Source of the DNA: Tepidibacter hydrothermalis | Lineage (GTDB): Bacteria > Bacillota > Clostridia > Peptostreptococcales > Peptostreptococcaceae | Direction: 5' to 3' | Length of the DNA stretch: 64,000 nucleotides | NCBI RefSeq assembly: GCF_029542625.1 | Contig: NZ_CP120733.1 | Coordinates: 620,001 to 684,000, forward strand | Part shown: one piece after another, positions 19,696-29,266 of the stretch | Numbering within the stretch: the stretch's first letter is position 1 | Layout: the number at the start of each line of letters is the position of its first letter | Notes under the pieces: model-generated | Databases searched by the model: none | Told to the model about the DNA's origin: nothing | The model's input: the letters and a program-made list of their open reading frames with translations, nothing else | Program-made: the position numbers and the translations under genes

Positions 19696-21312
19696 TTGAA
19701 AAAAGTTTTAGCATTTATGATGATACTTGTACTAGCATTAGGAACTTTAGCTGGATGTGGTACAGAAACATCACAATCTGGCGAGACAAAAAAAATAGTA
19801 AAATATAACATAGGGGCAGATCCTAAGACTCTAGATCCTGCTTTAAACGCAGGTGTTCAGTCATCAGGTGTTTTAGCAAACTGTTATGAAGGACTTATGA
19901 GACTTGATGAAAATGATAAGGCAATACCAGGTATGGCAGAGAAAGTTGAGATATCTGATGATCAGTTAACTTATACATTCCATTTAAGAGATGCTAATTG
20001 GTCTGATGGACAAAAAGTAACAGCTCAAGATTTCGAATATGCTTGGAAGAGAGCTTTAGATCCAAAGACTGCTGCTGAATATGCATACCAGTTATACTAT
20101 ATAAAAAATGGTAATGAATTTAATGCAAACAAAGCTAAAATAGATGATGTGGCTGTTAAAGCTGTAGATGAAAAGACTTTAGAAGTTACACTTATAGCTC
20201 CAACTCCATATTTCTTAGAATTAACAGCTTTCCCAACTTACTTCCCTGTTAGAAAAGATATAGTTGAGAAAAATCCAGAAGCATGGCCTATAACTCCAGA
20301 AAACGTACCTTTTAACGGACCATTTAAGATGACTAAATGGCAAAGAGGAGACGTAATAGAAATAGTTAAAAATGACACTTACTATGATAAAGATAGAGTA
20401 AAGCTTGATGGTGTTGAATACACTATGATAACTGAAGATACAACAGCTTTTCAGGCATTCCAATCAGGAGAAATAGATGGCTCTGATGGAGTATCAGAAG
20501 CTCAAATACCTCAGCTTAGAGAAAAGAATGATCCAACATTTACGATACATCCAAATATCGCGGTATATTATTATTCACTTAATGTAACTAAAGAGCCTAC
20601 TAATGATCCTAAGGTTAGAAAGGCATTATCATTAGCTATAGATAGAAATCTTATAACTACAGTTGTTGTTAAGGCTGGACAAAAACCTGCTAAGACATAT
20701 GTACCAGAAGGAATAACAGGACCTGATGGAAAAGATTTCACACAAAATGCTAAAGATTATGGTATAAAAGAAAAAGCTAATGTTGAAGAAGCTAAAAAAT
20801 TATTAGCTGAAGCTGGATATCCAAATGGTGAAGGTTTCCCAGAGACTACAGTATACTATAATACTAATGAAAATCATAAGGCTATAGCTGAAGCTGTTCA
20901 AGAAATGTGGAAAAAGAACTTAAATATAAATGTTAAACTTCAAAATCAAGAGTGGAAAGTATTCCAAGAAACTAGAACACAAGGAAACTTCCAAATAGCT
21001 AGAGATGGATGGACAGGAGACTACCTAGATGCTATGACATTCTTAGATATGTTTATATCTACAAGTGGAAACAACCATTCACAATGGAAAAATCCTGAGT
21101 TTGATAAGCTTATAACTGATATTAAGAAAACTGAAGATCTAGAAAAAAGAGATAAAATGCTACATCAAGCAGAAGATATGCTTATGGATGAAAGTATAGT
21201 AATTCCAATTTATTACTACACAAATCCAGAATTATTAAAAGAAAACATCAAAGGTGTTAAAGTATCTCCACTAGGTCAAGTATTTTTCGATAATGCGTAT
21301 ATAGAAGAATAG
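19696..21312 (+). CDS. oppA: Oligopeptide-binding lipoprotein OppA (copy 1)
   Basis: This is a 538-residue extracellular solute-binding protein, family 5. The TTG start at 19696 sits behind GGGGGAGGAA. The N-terminus is a lipoprotein signal (KKVLAFMMILVLALGTLAGC) with the acylated Cys at residue 21. The mature part has the family features YNIGADPKTLDPAL, CYEGLMRLDE, FHLRDANWSDGQKVTAQDFEYAWKRALDPKTA and KVRKALSLAIDR. It supplies peptides to OppBCDF from the outer face of the membrane. It is followed by its own terminator and by a paralogue very similar in sequence, so this is a recent tandem duplication. Confidence 0.96.
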   Translation: MKKVLAFMMILVLALGTLAGCGTETSQSGETKKIVKYNIGADPKTLDPALNAGVQSSGVLANCYEGLMRLDENDKAIPGMAEKVEISDDQLTYTFHLRDANWSDGQKVTAQDFEYAWKRALDPKTAAEYAYQLYYIKNGNEFNANKAKIDDVAVKAVDEKTLEVTLIAPTPYFLELTAFPTYFPVRKDIVEKNPEAWPITPENVPFNGPFKMTKWQRGDVIEIVKNDTYYDKDRVKLDGVEYTMITEDTTAFQAFQSGEIDGSDGVSEAQIPQLREKNDPTFTIHPNIAVYYYSLNVTKEPTNDPKVRKALSLAIDRNLITTVVVKAGQKPAKTYVPEGITGPDGKDFTQNAKDYGIKEKANVEEAKKLLAEAGYPNGEGFPETTVYYNTNENHKAIAEAVQEMWKKNLNINVKLQNQEWKVFQETRTQGNFQIARDGWTGDYLDAMTFLDMFISTSGNNHSQWKNPEFDKLITDIKKTEDLEKRDKMLHQAEDMLMDESIVIPIYYYTNPELLKENIKGVKVSPLGQVFFDNAYIEE

Positions 21313-21320
21313 ATTGGTAA

Positions 21321-21355
21321 AAATAAGAGAGTATAAATACTCTCTTATTTTTTTT
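21321..21355 (+). terminator. Rho-independent terminator after oppA copy 1
   Basis: AATAAGAGAGTAT and ATACTCTCTTATT form the stem, followed by eight T. It is a sister of the terminator at 23082. Confidence 0.88.
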
Positions 21356-21448
21356 GTTAAATATTAAAGAAAGGGTGAATTTTAAGGAGAATTAAAAAAT
21401 TAAAAAAATAAAAGAGTTGTAGCTAAAATATTAAAGGGAGTGATCTAT

Positions 21449-23074
21449 TTGAAAAAAGTTTTATCATTTATGATGATACTTGTATTAGCACTTGGAGTTT
21501 TATCTGGATGTGGAGGAGGAACTGATCAGGTTGATCAAGGAACCGAAACAAATAAAATAGTAAGATACAATATAGGCGCAGATCCTAAGACTTTAGATCC
21601 TGCTTTAAATTCAGGAGTTCAATCATCGGGAATTTTAGCAAACTGTTATGAAGGACTTATGAGACTTGATGAGAATAACAAGGCAATACCTGGTATGGCA
21701 GAATCATATGAAGTATCAGATAATAATACAACTTATACATTTAAATTAAGAGATGCACAGTGGTCAGATGGACAAAAGGTAACAGCTCAAGATTTCGAGT
21801 ATGCTTGGAAAAGAGCTTTAGATCCTAAGACTGCTGCTGAATATGCATACCAATTATACTACATTAAAAATGGTAATGAGTTTAATGCAAATAAAGCAAA
21901 AATGGATGATGTAGGTGTTAAAGCTTTAGATGAAAAGACTTTAGAGGTTACACTTATAGCTCCAACTCCATACTTCTTAGAGTTAACTGCTTTTCCAACT
22001 TACTTCCCAGTTAGAAAAGATATAGTTGAAAAAAATCCAGAAGCATGGCCTATAACTCCAGAAAACGTACCTTTTAACGGACCATTTAAGATGACTAAAT
22101 GGCAAAGGGGAGATTCTATACAAGTAGTTAAAAATGATACGTACTATGATGCAGGTAGAGTTAAGCTTGATGGTATTGAATATACTATGATAACTGAAGA
22201 TACAACAGCTTTTCAGGCTTTCCAATCAGGAGAAATAGATGGTTCTGATGGAGTATCTGAAGCTCAAATACCACAGCTTAGAGAAAATAATGATCCAAAC
22301 TTTAAGATACATCCATACATTGGAACTTACTATTATTCACTTAATGTAACTAAAGAGCCTACTGATAACCCTAAGGTTAGAAAAGCGTTATCATTAGCAA
22401 TAGATAGAAATCTTATAACTACAGTTGTTGTTAAAGCTGGACAAAAGCCTGCTAAGACATTTGTACCAGAGGGTATGACAGGACCAGATGGGAAAGACTT
22501 TGTGGAAAGTTCTAAAGATTATGGTATAACTCCTGAAGCTAATGTTAAAGAAGCACAAAAACTATTAGCTGAAGCTGGATATCCAAATGGAGAAGGATTC
22601 CCAGACACTACTGTATACTATAATACTAATGAATCTCATAAGGCTATAGCTGAAGCTGTTCAAGAAATGTGGAAGAAGAATTTAAATATAAATGTTAAGC
22701 TTCAAAACCAAGAGTGGAAAGTATTCCAAGAGACTAGAACTCAAGGAAACTTCCAAATAGCTAGAAATGGATGGATAGGAGATTATTCAGATCCTATGAC
22801 ATTCTTAGATATGTTCATATCTACAAGTGGAAATAATAATTCTCACTGGAAGAATCCAGAGTTTGACAAGCTTATAACTGATATTAAGAAGACTGAGGAT
22901 GCAGAAAAAAGATATCAAATGCTTCATCAAGCACAAGATATGATTATGGAGGATAATATATTAATTCCAATCTACTACTATACTAATGCAGAATTATTAA
23001 GAGAAAATATCAAAGGAGTTAAAGTATCTCCACTAGGTCAAGTATTTTTTGACAATGCGTATATAGATCAATAA
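21449..23074 (+). CDS. oppA: Oligopeptide-binding lipoprotein OppA (copy 2)
   Basis: This is a 541-residue family-5 solute-binding lipoprotein. I chose TTG 21449 because the N-terminus then reads KKVLSFMMILVLALGVLSGC, as in copy 1, with AAAGGGAGTG correctly spaced; the GTG at 21440 lies inside that ribosome site. Most of the mature sequence is nearly identical to copy 1. Differences concentrate in the first 70 residues, around residues 285-300 and in scattered surface positions, and the DYLDAM segment of copy 1 reads DYSDPM here. It has its own terminator, so the two binding proteins can be expressed separately, perhaps with different peptide preference. Confidence 0.95.
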   Translation: MKKVLSFMMILVLALGVLSGCGGGTDQVDQGTETNKIVRYNIGADPKTLDPALNSGVQSSGILANCYEGLMRLDENNKAIPGMAESYEVSDNNTTYTFKLRDAQWSDGQKVTAQDFEYAWKRALDPKTAAEYAYQLYYIKNGNEFNANKAKMDDVGVKALDEKTLEVTLIAPTPYFLELTAFPTYFPVRKDIVEKNPEAWPITPENVPFNGPFKMTKWQRGDSIQVVKNDTYYDAGRVKLDGIEYTMITEDTTAFQAFQSGEIDGSDGVSEAQIPQLRENNDPNFKIHPYIGTYYYSLNVTKEPTDNPKVRKALSLAIDRNLITTVVVKAGQKPAKTFVPEGMTGPDGKDFVESSKDYGITPEANVKEAQKLLAEAGYPNGEGFPDTTVYYNTNESHKAIAEAVQEMWKKNLNINVKLQNQEWKVFQETRTQGNFQIARNGWIGDYSDPMTFLDMFISTSGNNNSHWKNPEFDKLITDIKKTEDAEKRYQMLHQAQDMIMEDNILIPIYYYTNAELLRENIKGVKVSPLGQVFFDNAYIDQ

Positions 23075-23081
23075 TTTAGTG

Positions 23082-23116
23082 AAAAATAAGAGAGCATAAA
23101 TGCTCTCTTATTTTTT
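23082..23116 (+). terminator. Rho-independent terminator after oppA copy 2
   Basis: AAATAAGAGAGCAT and ATGCTCTCTTATT form the stem, followed by a T-run. It matches the copy-1 terminator except for one compensated pair (T-A to C-G), so base pairing is conserved. Confidence 0.88.
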
Positions 23117-23134
23117 GAATCAAAGGAGGATATT

Positions 23135-23725
23135 ATGAAGTTTTTATTTGATGACTATAATAAGACAAAAAGAGTTTACCATGTTATATCTTTAAAAGAC
23201 TTAGGATACGTTATGGAAAATGGGATATCATATGATGATAAGATAACATATATAACTAAATACAAGGGGTTTCATGATTATATAGAAGACTTAAAAACAG
23301 ATAAAATTCCTAGTTGGGTTGATAGAAGAAAGTCTATATTTGCAAGTCTTAATTTTAAAAAAGATCACTATTTTCATTCTCATAGTGCTCTTTTATCATT
23401 AAAAATAAATGAGAATAAATGTTGGATCGCAAATGAAAATTTGGCAAATGAAATATATGAACCATTTGCACTAAGAAATATAGAAGGGTTTGAATACTGC
23501 AAAAAGTATTTAGATACTAAGGCTAAAGATGTTATAACAAGATATTGGGATACATCCTTAAGTTTTAAGGATAATCTAAAAGTTAGAAGGGATTTAAGTG
23601 AATACTATGATGCTGAGATATTGATAGGTAGTCATATACCTAAAGAAAATATAGAAGTTCTAAAGATTTATTCAGATCATAATGCGTTTTCACTTGATGA
23701 GTTTAGAAATTATTTTACATTATAA
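23135..23725 (+). CDS. Unknown protein, possible ADP-ribosyltransferase-like fold
   Basis: This is a 196-residue soluble protein that I cannot assign firmly. The N-terminus (KRVYHVISLKDLGYVMENGI) resembles the H-containing first strand and following helix of DarT/RES-type NAD-using folds (YH.t....l..il..Gl). A mid-protein segment reads KSIFASLNFKKDHYF, and near the C-terminus AEILIGSHIPKENI resembles the AEVLV...IP..YI segment of DarT-like proteins. ATG 23135 follows AAAGGAGGA. It stands alone between an opp terminator and a terminator at 23761, with no recognisable antitoxin (macrodomain) partner beside it. If the fold is right, the gene would not be a typical DarTG pair. Confidence 0.45.
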   Translation: MKFLFDDYNKTKRVYHVISLKDLGYVMENGISYDDKITYITKYKGFHDYIEDLKTDKIPSWVDRRKSIFASLNFKKDHYFHSHSALLSLKINENKCWIANENLANEIYEPFALRNIEGFEYCKKYLDTKAKDVITRYWDTSLSFKDNLKVRRDLSEYYDAEILIGSHIPKENIEVLKIYSDHNAFSLDEFRNYFTL

Positions 23726-23760
23726 ATCGAATGAACTTAAAATATGCAATATCAAATAGT

Positions 23761-23800
23761 TGCCTAGATTTCATACAAACGAAATCCAGGTTCTTTTTTT
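23761..23800 (+). terminator. Rho-independent terminator
   Basis: GCCTAGATTTC and GAAATCCAGG form the stem (one mismatch), followed by TTCTTTTTTTG. Confidence 0.75.
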
Positions 23801-23810
23801 GTCTGTGGGT

Positions 23811-24016
23811 TATTAAAAACTATCTATCAAAATATCGTGAATGTAACGATATTTTGAATATAACTAAGCTTTTATCTTATTAATAATTCTAAAATTTACG
23901 AACTCCCTATGGTCAGACACGTAAATTTCTTAACGCATTATTAAACGCTAAAAACTAAGTTATATTAATCAAAATAGCTAGAAGCATTCACTAACATTTT
24001 GATAGATAGTTTTAAA
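23811..24016 (+). repeat. Family-2 large palindromic element, copy C
   Basis: The outer arms TAAAAACTATCTATCAAAAT (23813-23832) and the complementary run at 23997-24015 enclose the structure. The core at 23882-23942 has stems AATAAT/ATTATT and AATTTACG/CGTAAATT, the loop CTCCCTATGGTCAGACA and the TTCTTAACG bulge. It belongs to the same subtype as copy B. It forms a convergent pair with copy D across a 213-bp linker (24017-24229), whose first half resembles the linkers at the other two loci. Confidence 0.85.
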
Positions 24017-24127
24017 AGTAATTACTTTATTATGAAATTAAATCTTACCTCCTTATTGCTACTATAGAAAAGAATAACATTCAATTAGGTTGATTTTAAA
24101 GAAAAAATTACTTTTGAACAAACTAGG

Positions 24128-24180
24128 CTGTAGCGATAGTTGGCTATATAAGTCAGTGCGTAGGGACTAGGCTACTTTTT
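24128..24180 (+). repeat. Degenerate family-4 repeat inside a family-2 linker
   Basis: TAGCGATAGTTGGCTATATA, then AGTCAGTGCGTAGGGACTAG, then GCTACTTTTT: AGTC and GACT close a small hairpin, TAGTTGGC.. and GGCTACT can pair outside it, and a T-run follows. It resembles the element at 9599. Confidence 0.45.
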
Positions 24181-24229
24181 AGATCGTATGAGTTTAAATG
24201 CATTCCAAATATAAGAAAATCATACTAAT

Positions 24230-24431
24230 AAAATAAGGTGTATTAAAATGTTAGAGAATGATTTAAATATTTTTATATAAAACTTGTATTACACCGTTTG
24301 AATATCCGTTAAGAAAGTTCGTTGTATGACCGTTTAGGAAGTTTAGAACTTTTAGGATATTTAATAAGATGTAATACTTAGTTTTATTAAAAGATTTAAC
24401 GCATGAACGGTATTTTAATACACCTTATTTT
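24230..24431 (-). repeat. Family-2 large palindromic element, copy D (opposite orientation)
   Basis: The outer arms are a perfect 20-bp inverted repeat: AAAATAAGGTGTATTAAAAT at 24230-24249 and its complement at 24412-24431. The core 24299-24360 on the minus strand has stems AATATCC/GGATATT and AAGTTC/GAACTT, with a slightly diverged loop (ACTTCCTAAACGGTCATACA). It is the same subtype as A and F. Confidence 0.85.
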
Positions 24432-24619
24432 GGCATTAAGGGGATATCTTTTAAATCTGTACGAAACCTAATATTTCAATGAATCTTATTTTCAATATAA
24501 GTAGTAAACTATATGAATTTCCAAAAAAGTCTAACTCTAAAATATTCAAATAACGACTTATTCATATAAATTTTTTGATATAATGGTTATATGATTTGTA
24601 TTTTGGGGAGGGTTAAGTT

Positions 24620-25600
24620 ATGAAAATTGGTAAGTTGAGTACGGATCAGCTAAAAGAGTTGATTTTTTCTACTTTAAATAAAAAACGAGAAGAAATACTT
24701 GTAACTCCAAATATTGGAGAGGATTGTGCTTATGTGGATTTTGGGGATTATGTTTGCGTTATGAGCACGGATCCTATAACGGGAACTAGTGAGGAAATAG
24801 GAAAATTAGCTGTTCATATAACGTGTAATGATATAGCATCTAGTGGGGTTAGTCCTTTGGGTATAATGCTTACTATTATGGCGCCTTCTGGAACTACAGA
24901 GAAAGAGATAAGAAATATAATGCTTGATGCATCTAGTGAAGCTGATAAGTTAAATATAGATATAATAGGTGGACATACTGAAATAACCGATGCTGTAAAT
25001 AGAATTGTTATATCAGCTACTGGAGTTGGAAAGCAACTGAAAAGTAAACTTATAAACAAGGATAAGCCTAAGGTTGGAGATTTAATAGTTTTAACAAAGG
25101 GAGCTGGAATTGAAGGCACTGGAATAATTTGTTTTGAAAAAGAGGATGAATTAAAGAATTTATTTGGAGATAGTATTGTACAAGAAGGAAAGTCTTTACT
25201 TGATAATATAAGTGTTGTTAAAGAAGGGATTATAGCAGGTAAAGTAGGTGTTAGTTGTATGCATGATGTAACAGAAGGAGGTGTTTTAGGGGCTGTTTGG
25301 GAGATGTGTGACTTATATGATTTAGGATGTAGTGTATACAATGATAAAATACATATTAATGAAAGTACTAAGGTTATATGTGATTATTACAATATAAATC
25401 CGCTTAGACTCATATCTAGTGGATCTATGATAATAGGAATAGATAAAGATAAGATTAATTTATTAAAAGATAGATTTGATAAAGAAGATATAGAATTTAG
25501 TGTGATAGGAGAATTTACAGAACAAGGTAATATTTTAGTGGGTAATGGTAATGAAAATATAGACCCTCCTGAAAGTGATGAACTGTATAAAATTGTTTAA
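24620..25600 (+). CDS. AIR synthase-related protein (HypE/ThiL/SelD-like ATP-grasp-type fold family)
   Basis: This is a 326-residue member of the AIR-synthase superfamily (PurM, HypE, ThiL, SelD), enzymes that bind ATP at a dimer interface. Visible are the N-terminal NIGEDCAYVDFGDYVCVMSTDPITG (ATP/Mg-binding aspartates), HITCNDIASSGVSPLGIML, IIGGHTEITDAVN (family GGHTE motif) and MHDVTEGGVLGAVWE. GEDCA and the overall length fit the HypE-like branch, but the C-terminal PRICY-type catalytic tail of HypE is absent (it ends ESDELYKIV), so it is not a classical hydrogenase maturation HypE. The start ATG follows GGGGAGGG. It is a single gene between repeats and the amidase gene, and its substrate is unknown. 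Confidence 0.85.
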   Translation: MKIGKLSTDQLKELIFSTLNKKREEILVTPNIGEDCAYVDFGDYVCVMSTDPITGTSEEIGKLAVHITCNDIASSGVSPLGIMLTIMAPSGTTEKEIRNIMLDASSEADKLNIDIIGGHTEITDAVNRIVISATGVGKQLKSKLINKDKPKVGDLIVLTKGAGIEGTGIICFEKEDELKNLFGDSIVQEGKSLLDNISVVKEGIIAGKVGVSCMHDVTEGGVLGAVWEMCDLYDLGCSVYNDKIHINESTKVICDYYNINPLRLISSGSMIIGIDKDKINLLKDRFDKEDIEFSVIGEFTEQGNILVGNGNENIDPPESDELYKIV

Positions 25601-25698
25601 TATTACATTTAAATTACAAATTTTTAGTAAAGTTGACATTATAAATTTTAAAGTGATATTCTTAAATAGAGTAAGATAAGATGTTGGGGGGAAGTTTC

Positions 25699-27735
25699 GT
25701 GAGAAGACTTGGTAGTGTATTTTCTTTATTTTTAATTGTATTTTGTTTGTTAGCTAATCTAAGTTATGCAAATGAAGATGTATTGGAAGGAAGCTTTGTT
25801 TTAGATGGGAAGAATGTGAAACTACCTATTACCAAAGTCAAGCTTGATGGAAAGTATCTTAAAGGAGATGTTCCTCCAGTTATATTAAATGATAGAACCT
25901 TAGTGCCTGTAAGGCTTGTATCTGAGAATTTAGGTGCAAAGGTTATTTGGGATGGTAAAAAATATGAAGTACATATACAAAAAGATGATAAGGAAATAGT
26001 ATTAAAAATAGATAGCTATAAAGCTTATGTAAATGGTAAGGAATATACTCTTCCTGATAAGGTTCCTGCAAAGCTTATAAGTGATAGAACGATGGTGCCT
26101 GTAAGGTTTGTATCAGAACAGTTAGGTGTTAATGTTGATTGGGATGCTTCTAATAGAGTTGTTCTTCTTGAAAGTCAAGATGATTTTACAAAGGTTGAAA
26201 ACATAGAATATAGTTTAGATGAAGTTAAAATAAAGCTTAGCGATAAGAGTACATATAAAGATATGATTCTTGTAAATCCGGATAGACTTATAATAGATAT
26301 ACAAGATTCAAAAATGGCTACACCTAAGGACAAGTACTTAGTTAATGGGCAAATTATAAAGAATATAAGGGTATCTCAGTTTTCTGAAGAACCTATGGAA
26401 TCTAGGGTTGTAATTGATTTGAATTATATGGATGAATACGATATAACTCAAGATGACAATATAATAACTATTAAGTTCAAAATAAAAGATAATTATGCTA
26501 AGTTTGAATTTGAAAAAGATGATAAGGAAGAATTTAAAGTAAGTAGAGATGTAAAGAGTAGGTATAAGAGTTTTTATTTAGATGGACCTAATAGATTTGT
26601 AATTGATCTTTACTACACTAAGATATATGATGATGAACAGAGTGTGGAAAAAGAAATAAATGAAGAATATGTAAAAAGCTATAGGGCTTATTACTATGAG
26701 GATGAGCATAGGACGAGATTAGTACTTACATTGAAAGAAGGAATAGATAGAAGGAATATAAAGCTTACAGAAGATGAAAGTGATATAAATATACTTTTTG
26801 ATTTCTTAGAGGTAGACATAGACAATGAATCTTTGGAATATGATTTTAATAGTAACAATTCATTATTTAAAGTTACAAAGAAAATTTTAGATGATGAAAG
26901 TAGTGAAGATGTAGAAGAAGATATTATTGAGTATGATGAGTGGGAAAATAAAATTAAAGTAAATATAGACAATAAATATATAGATTTAAAAGATGAAGAA
27001 ATAGAAGTGAATGATTATTTTGTAAAAAGTATAGAAGTAGACAAAAAAAGTGATTATACGAGAATTAATATATACTTAAAAGATGATGTCATATATAAAG
27101 TTTTAGATGAAGATGATAATAGTGTAAAAATAAAACTTTATACTGAAGAAGAAACTCAACGTAACGGAAAGTATTTAGTAGTAATAGATGCTGGTCATGG
27201 AGGAAAAGATCCAGGTGCTGTATCACCTATAGATAAGACAAAAGAGAAGGATTTAACTCTTCAAATATCTAAAATGTTAAATGAAAAGCTTGTTCAAAAT
27301 GGATATGATACTATTATGACTAGAACAGATGATACATATCCTGAGCTAAAAGCAAGGACAGAGATTGCAAACAATAAAGATGCAGATTTATTTATAAGTA
27401 TACATATAAATGCTGTTGATAAAACTGATATTCATGGAATACAGACTCTGTATTACCCTAATAATGGGGAATATGCAAATGGTAGAGATAATGAAGCTCT
27501 AGCTAAGATAATACACAAGGAACTTATAAATCAAACTGGTGCAGCTGACAGAAAAATGGTTAAAAGACCTAATTTGATTGTAATTAAATATACTGAGATG
27601 CCAGCAGTTTTAATAGAATGTGGATTCTTGACAAACTCTAATGAGTTAAACCTTATGAAATCACAAGAGTATCAAGATAAATTAGTAGATGGAATATATA
27701 AAGGAGTACAGAAATATTTTGAGGGACAGCAATAA
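25699..27735 (+). CDS. Secreted N-acetylmuramoyl-L-alanine amidase with copper-amine-oxidase-N and AMIN domains
   Basis: This is a 678-residue cell-wall hydrolase that cleaves the bond between MurNAc and L-Ala. I chose GTG 25699 because GGGGGGAAG precedes it and the protein then begins with a clear signal peptide (MRRLGSVFSLF...LSYA, cleavage near residue 25). Two stalk-domain repeats of the copper amine oxidase N type follow (VILNDRTLVPVRLVSENLGA and KLISDRTMVPVRFVSEQLGV, about residues 60-155), then AMIN-like beta domains (about 165-360) and an acidic stretch. The C-terminal Amidase_3 zinc enzyme has VIDAGHGGKDPGA (about residue 495), the Glu in the TKEKDLTLQIS segment, FISIHINA and VLIECGFLTN. 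It has its own upstream region and no SLH or LysM anchor. Confidence 0.93.
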   Translation: MRRLGSVFSLFLIVFCLLANLSYANEDVLEGSFVLDGKNVKLPITKVKLDGKYLKGDVPPVILNDRTLVPVRLVSENLGAKVIWDGKKYEVHIQKDDKEIVLKIDSYKAYVNGKEYTLPDKVPAKLISDRTMVPVRFVSEQLGVNVDWDASNRVVLLESQDDFTKVENIEYSLDEVKIKLSDKSTYKDMILVNPDRLIIDIQDSKMATPKDKYLVNGQIIKNIRVSQFSEEPMESRVVIDLNYMDEYDITQDDNIITIKFKIKDNYAKFEFEKDDKEEFKVSRDVKSRYKSFYLDGPNRFVIDLYYTKIYDDEQSVEKEINEEYVKSYRAYYYEDEHRTRLVLTLKEGIDRRNIKLTEDESDINILFDFLEVDIDNESLEYDFNSNNSLFKVTKKILDDESSEDVEEDIIEYDEWENKIKVNIDNKYIDLKDEEIEVNDYFVKSIEVDKKSDYTRINIYLKDDVIYKVLDEDDNSVKIKLYTEEETQRNGKYLVVIDAGHGGKDPGAVSPIDKTKEKDLTLQISKMLNEKLVQNGYDTIMTRTDDTYPELKARTEIANNKDADLFISIHINAVDKTDIHGIQTLYYPNNGEYANGRDNEALAKIIHKELINQTGAADRKMVKRPNLIVIKYTEMPAVLIECGFLTNSNELNLMKSQEYQDKLVDGIYKGVQKYFEGQQ

Positions 27736-27923
27736 GCTGTTCCTTTTCAATCTCTAAAAAATTATATTAAATTTAACTTATTAAATAATATTTATTAGCT
27801 GTGTAAAATAAGCTATATGTTACGATAAAAGGAATTATAAATATTGATTATAAACGTGTATTAATAACATAGTTATTGTTGTATAATATTAAAGTATATA
27901 TTGAAAAGGAAAGGGTGATTCTA

Positions 27924-29264
27924 TTGAATAGAATAGATGGAAGAAGAAATGATCAACTTAGAGATGTAAAGATAACAAGAAACTATACAAAGTACGCAGA
28001 AGGTTCTGTTCTTATAGAAATGGGAGAAACTAAGGTTTTATGTAATGCATCTATTGAAGATAGGGTTCCTCCGTTTTTAAAAAATAGTGGAAGTGGATGG
28101 ATAACTGCTGAGTACTCTATGCTTCCAAGATCTACTCATAGTAGAAAGGTTAGAGAATCATCAAGAGGTAAAATTGATGGAAGAACTCAAGAAATCCAAA
28201 GACTTATAGGAAGAACTTTAAGATCTGTAATAGATTTAAAGGGAATAGGTGAGAGAACTATATGGATAGACTGTGATGTTATTCAGGCTGATGGTGGAAC
28301 TAGAACTGCGTCTATAACTGGTTCTTTCGTAGCGATGATAGATGCTTTAAATAAGCTTTATACAGATAAAAAGATAAAGAAGATTCCTGTGAAATCATTT
28401 GTATCTGCTATAAGTGTTGGAATATATAACGGAGATAATATATTAGACTTATGTTATGAAGAAGATTCACAAGCTCAGGTTGATATGAATATAGTAATGA
28501 CGGATAAAGATGAATTTGTAGAGGTTCAAGGAACTGCAGAGGGATTCCCTTTTAAGAAGCACCAACTTAATGAACTTTTAGAGCTTGGAGAAATAGGTAA
28601 TAGAATGTTGATACAAGAACAAAAGAATGCTTTAGGAGATATAACTAAATTAATACTTGGCGACAAAACTGATGTTGTTATAGCTACGTCTAATGCTCAT
28701 AAACTTGAAGAAATAGGTAAGATATTAAAGGGCTTTAAGGTTAAGATACATTCTATGAAGAGTGTAGGACTTGGAGGACTTGAAATAGAAGAAAATGGAA
28801 CTACATTTGAAGAAAATGCTCTTATTAAGGCTAGAGAAGTAGCAAGAAGAACTGGGAAAATATCTATTGCAGATGATTCGGGTCTTATGGTAGATGCTAT
28901 AGGAGGAAAGCCTGGAATATATTCTGCTAGATTTGCAGGTGAAAATGCTAATGATAATGACAACAATGAGAAATTATTGAAAATGATGGCTAATGTAAAT
29001 ATGAGTGAGAGAACAGCTAGATTCGTATCAGCTATAGCTGTTGTATTCCCAAATGGAGAAGAGTTTACTGTAAGAGGAACTTGTGAAGGTAAAATAGGAT
29101 TTGAGAGAAAAGGAACTAATGGATTTGGGTATGATCCTTTATTTATAGTTAATAGATATGACAAAGCTTTTGGAGAATTACCATCAGATGTTAAAAATAG
29201 CATAAGCCACAGAGCTAATGCATTAGAAAAGATGAAAGAAGAATTTGGAAAGAGGTTAAAATAA
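27924..29264 (+). CDS. rph-rdgB: Fused ribonuclease PH and RdgB-type XTP/dITP pyrophosphatase
   Basis: This is a 446-residue two-domain fusion. Residues 1 to about 245 are RNase PH ([57 protein letters not shown], and the C-terminal GTAEGFPF), a phosphorolytic 3' exonuclease that trims tRNA ends. Residues from about 252 on are RdgB ([80 protein letters not shown]), which removes non-canonical purine triphosphates. TTG 27924 is chosen because the domain starts there and GGAAAGGGTGA lies just upstream. Both domains look complete. The phosphodiesterase gene follows 2 bp later. Confidence 0.95.
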   Translation: MNRIDGRRNDQLRDVKITRNYTKYAEGSVLIEMGETKVLCNASIEDRVPPFLKNSGSGWITAEYSMLPRSTHSRKVRESSRGKIDGRTQEIQRLIGRTLRSVIDLKGIGERTIWIDCDVIQADGGTRTASITGSFVAMIDALNKLYTDKKIKKIPVKSFVSAISVGIYNGDNILDLCYEEDSQAQVDMNIVMTDKDEFVEVQGTAEGFPFKKHQLNELLELGEIGNRMLIQEQKNALGDITKLILGDKTDVVIATSNAHKLEEIGKILKGFKVKIHSMKSVGLGGLEIEENGTTFEENALIKAREVARRTGKISIADDSGLMVDAIGGKPGIYSARFAGENANDNDNNEKLLKMMANVNMSERTARFVSAIAVVFPNGEEFTVRGTCEGKIGFERKGTNGFGYDPLFIVNRYDKAFGELPSDVKNSISHRANALEKMKEEFGKRLK

Positions 29265-29266
29265 AA

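Noticed and set aside
24814-25341. 175-codon open frame on the minus strand inside the AIR-synthase-like gene
   Set aside because: It is fully antisense to a gene with clear conserved motifs, is Ser/Pro/Ile rich as expected of a complement frame, and has no ribosome site.
24620-25600. HypE hydrogenase maturation protein
   Set aside because: The C-terminal catalytic cysteine tail of HypE is missing and no hyp genes are adjacent.
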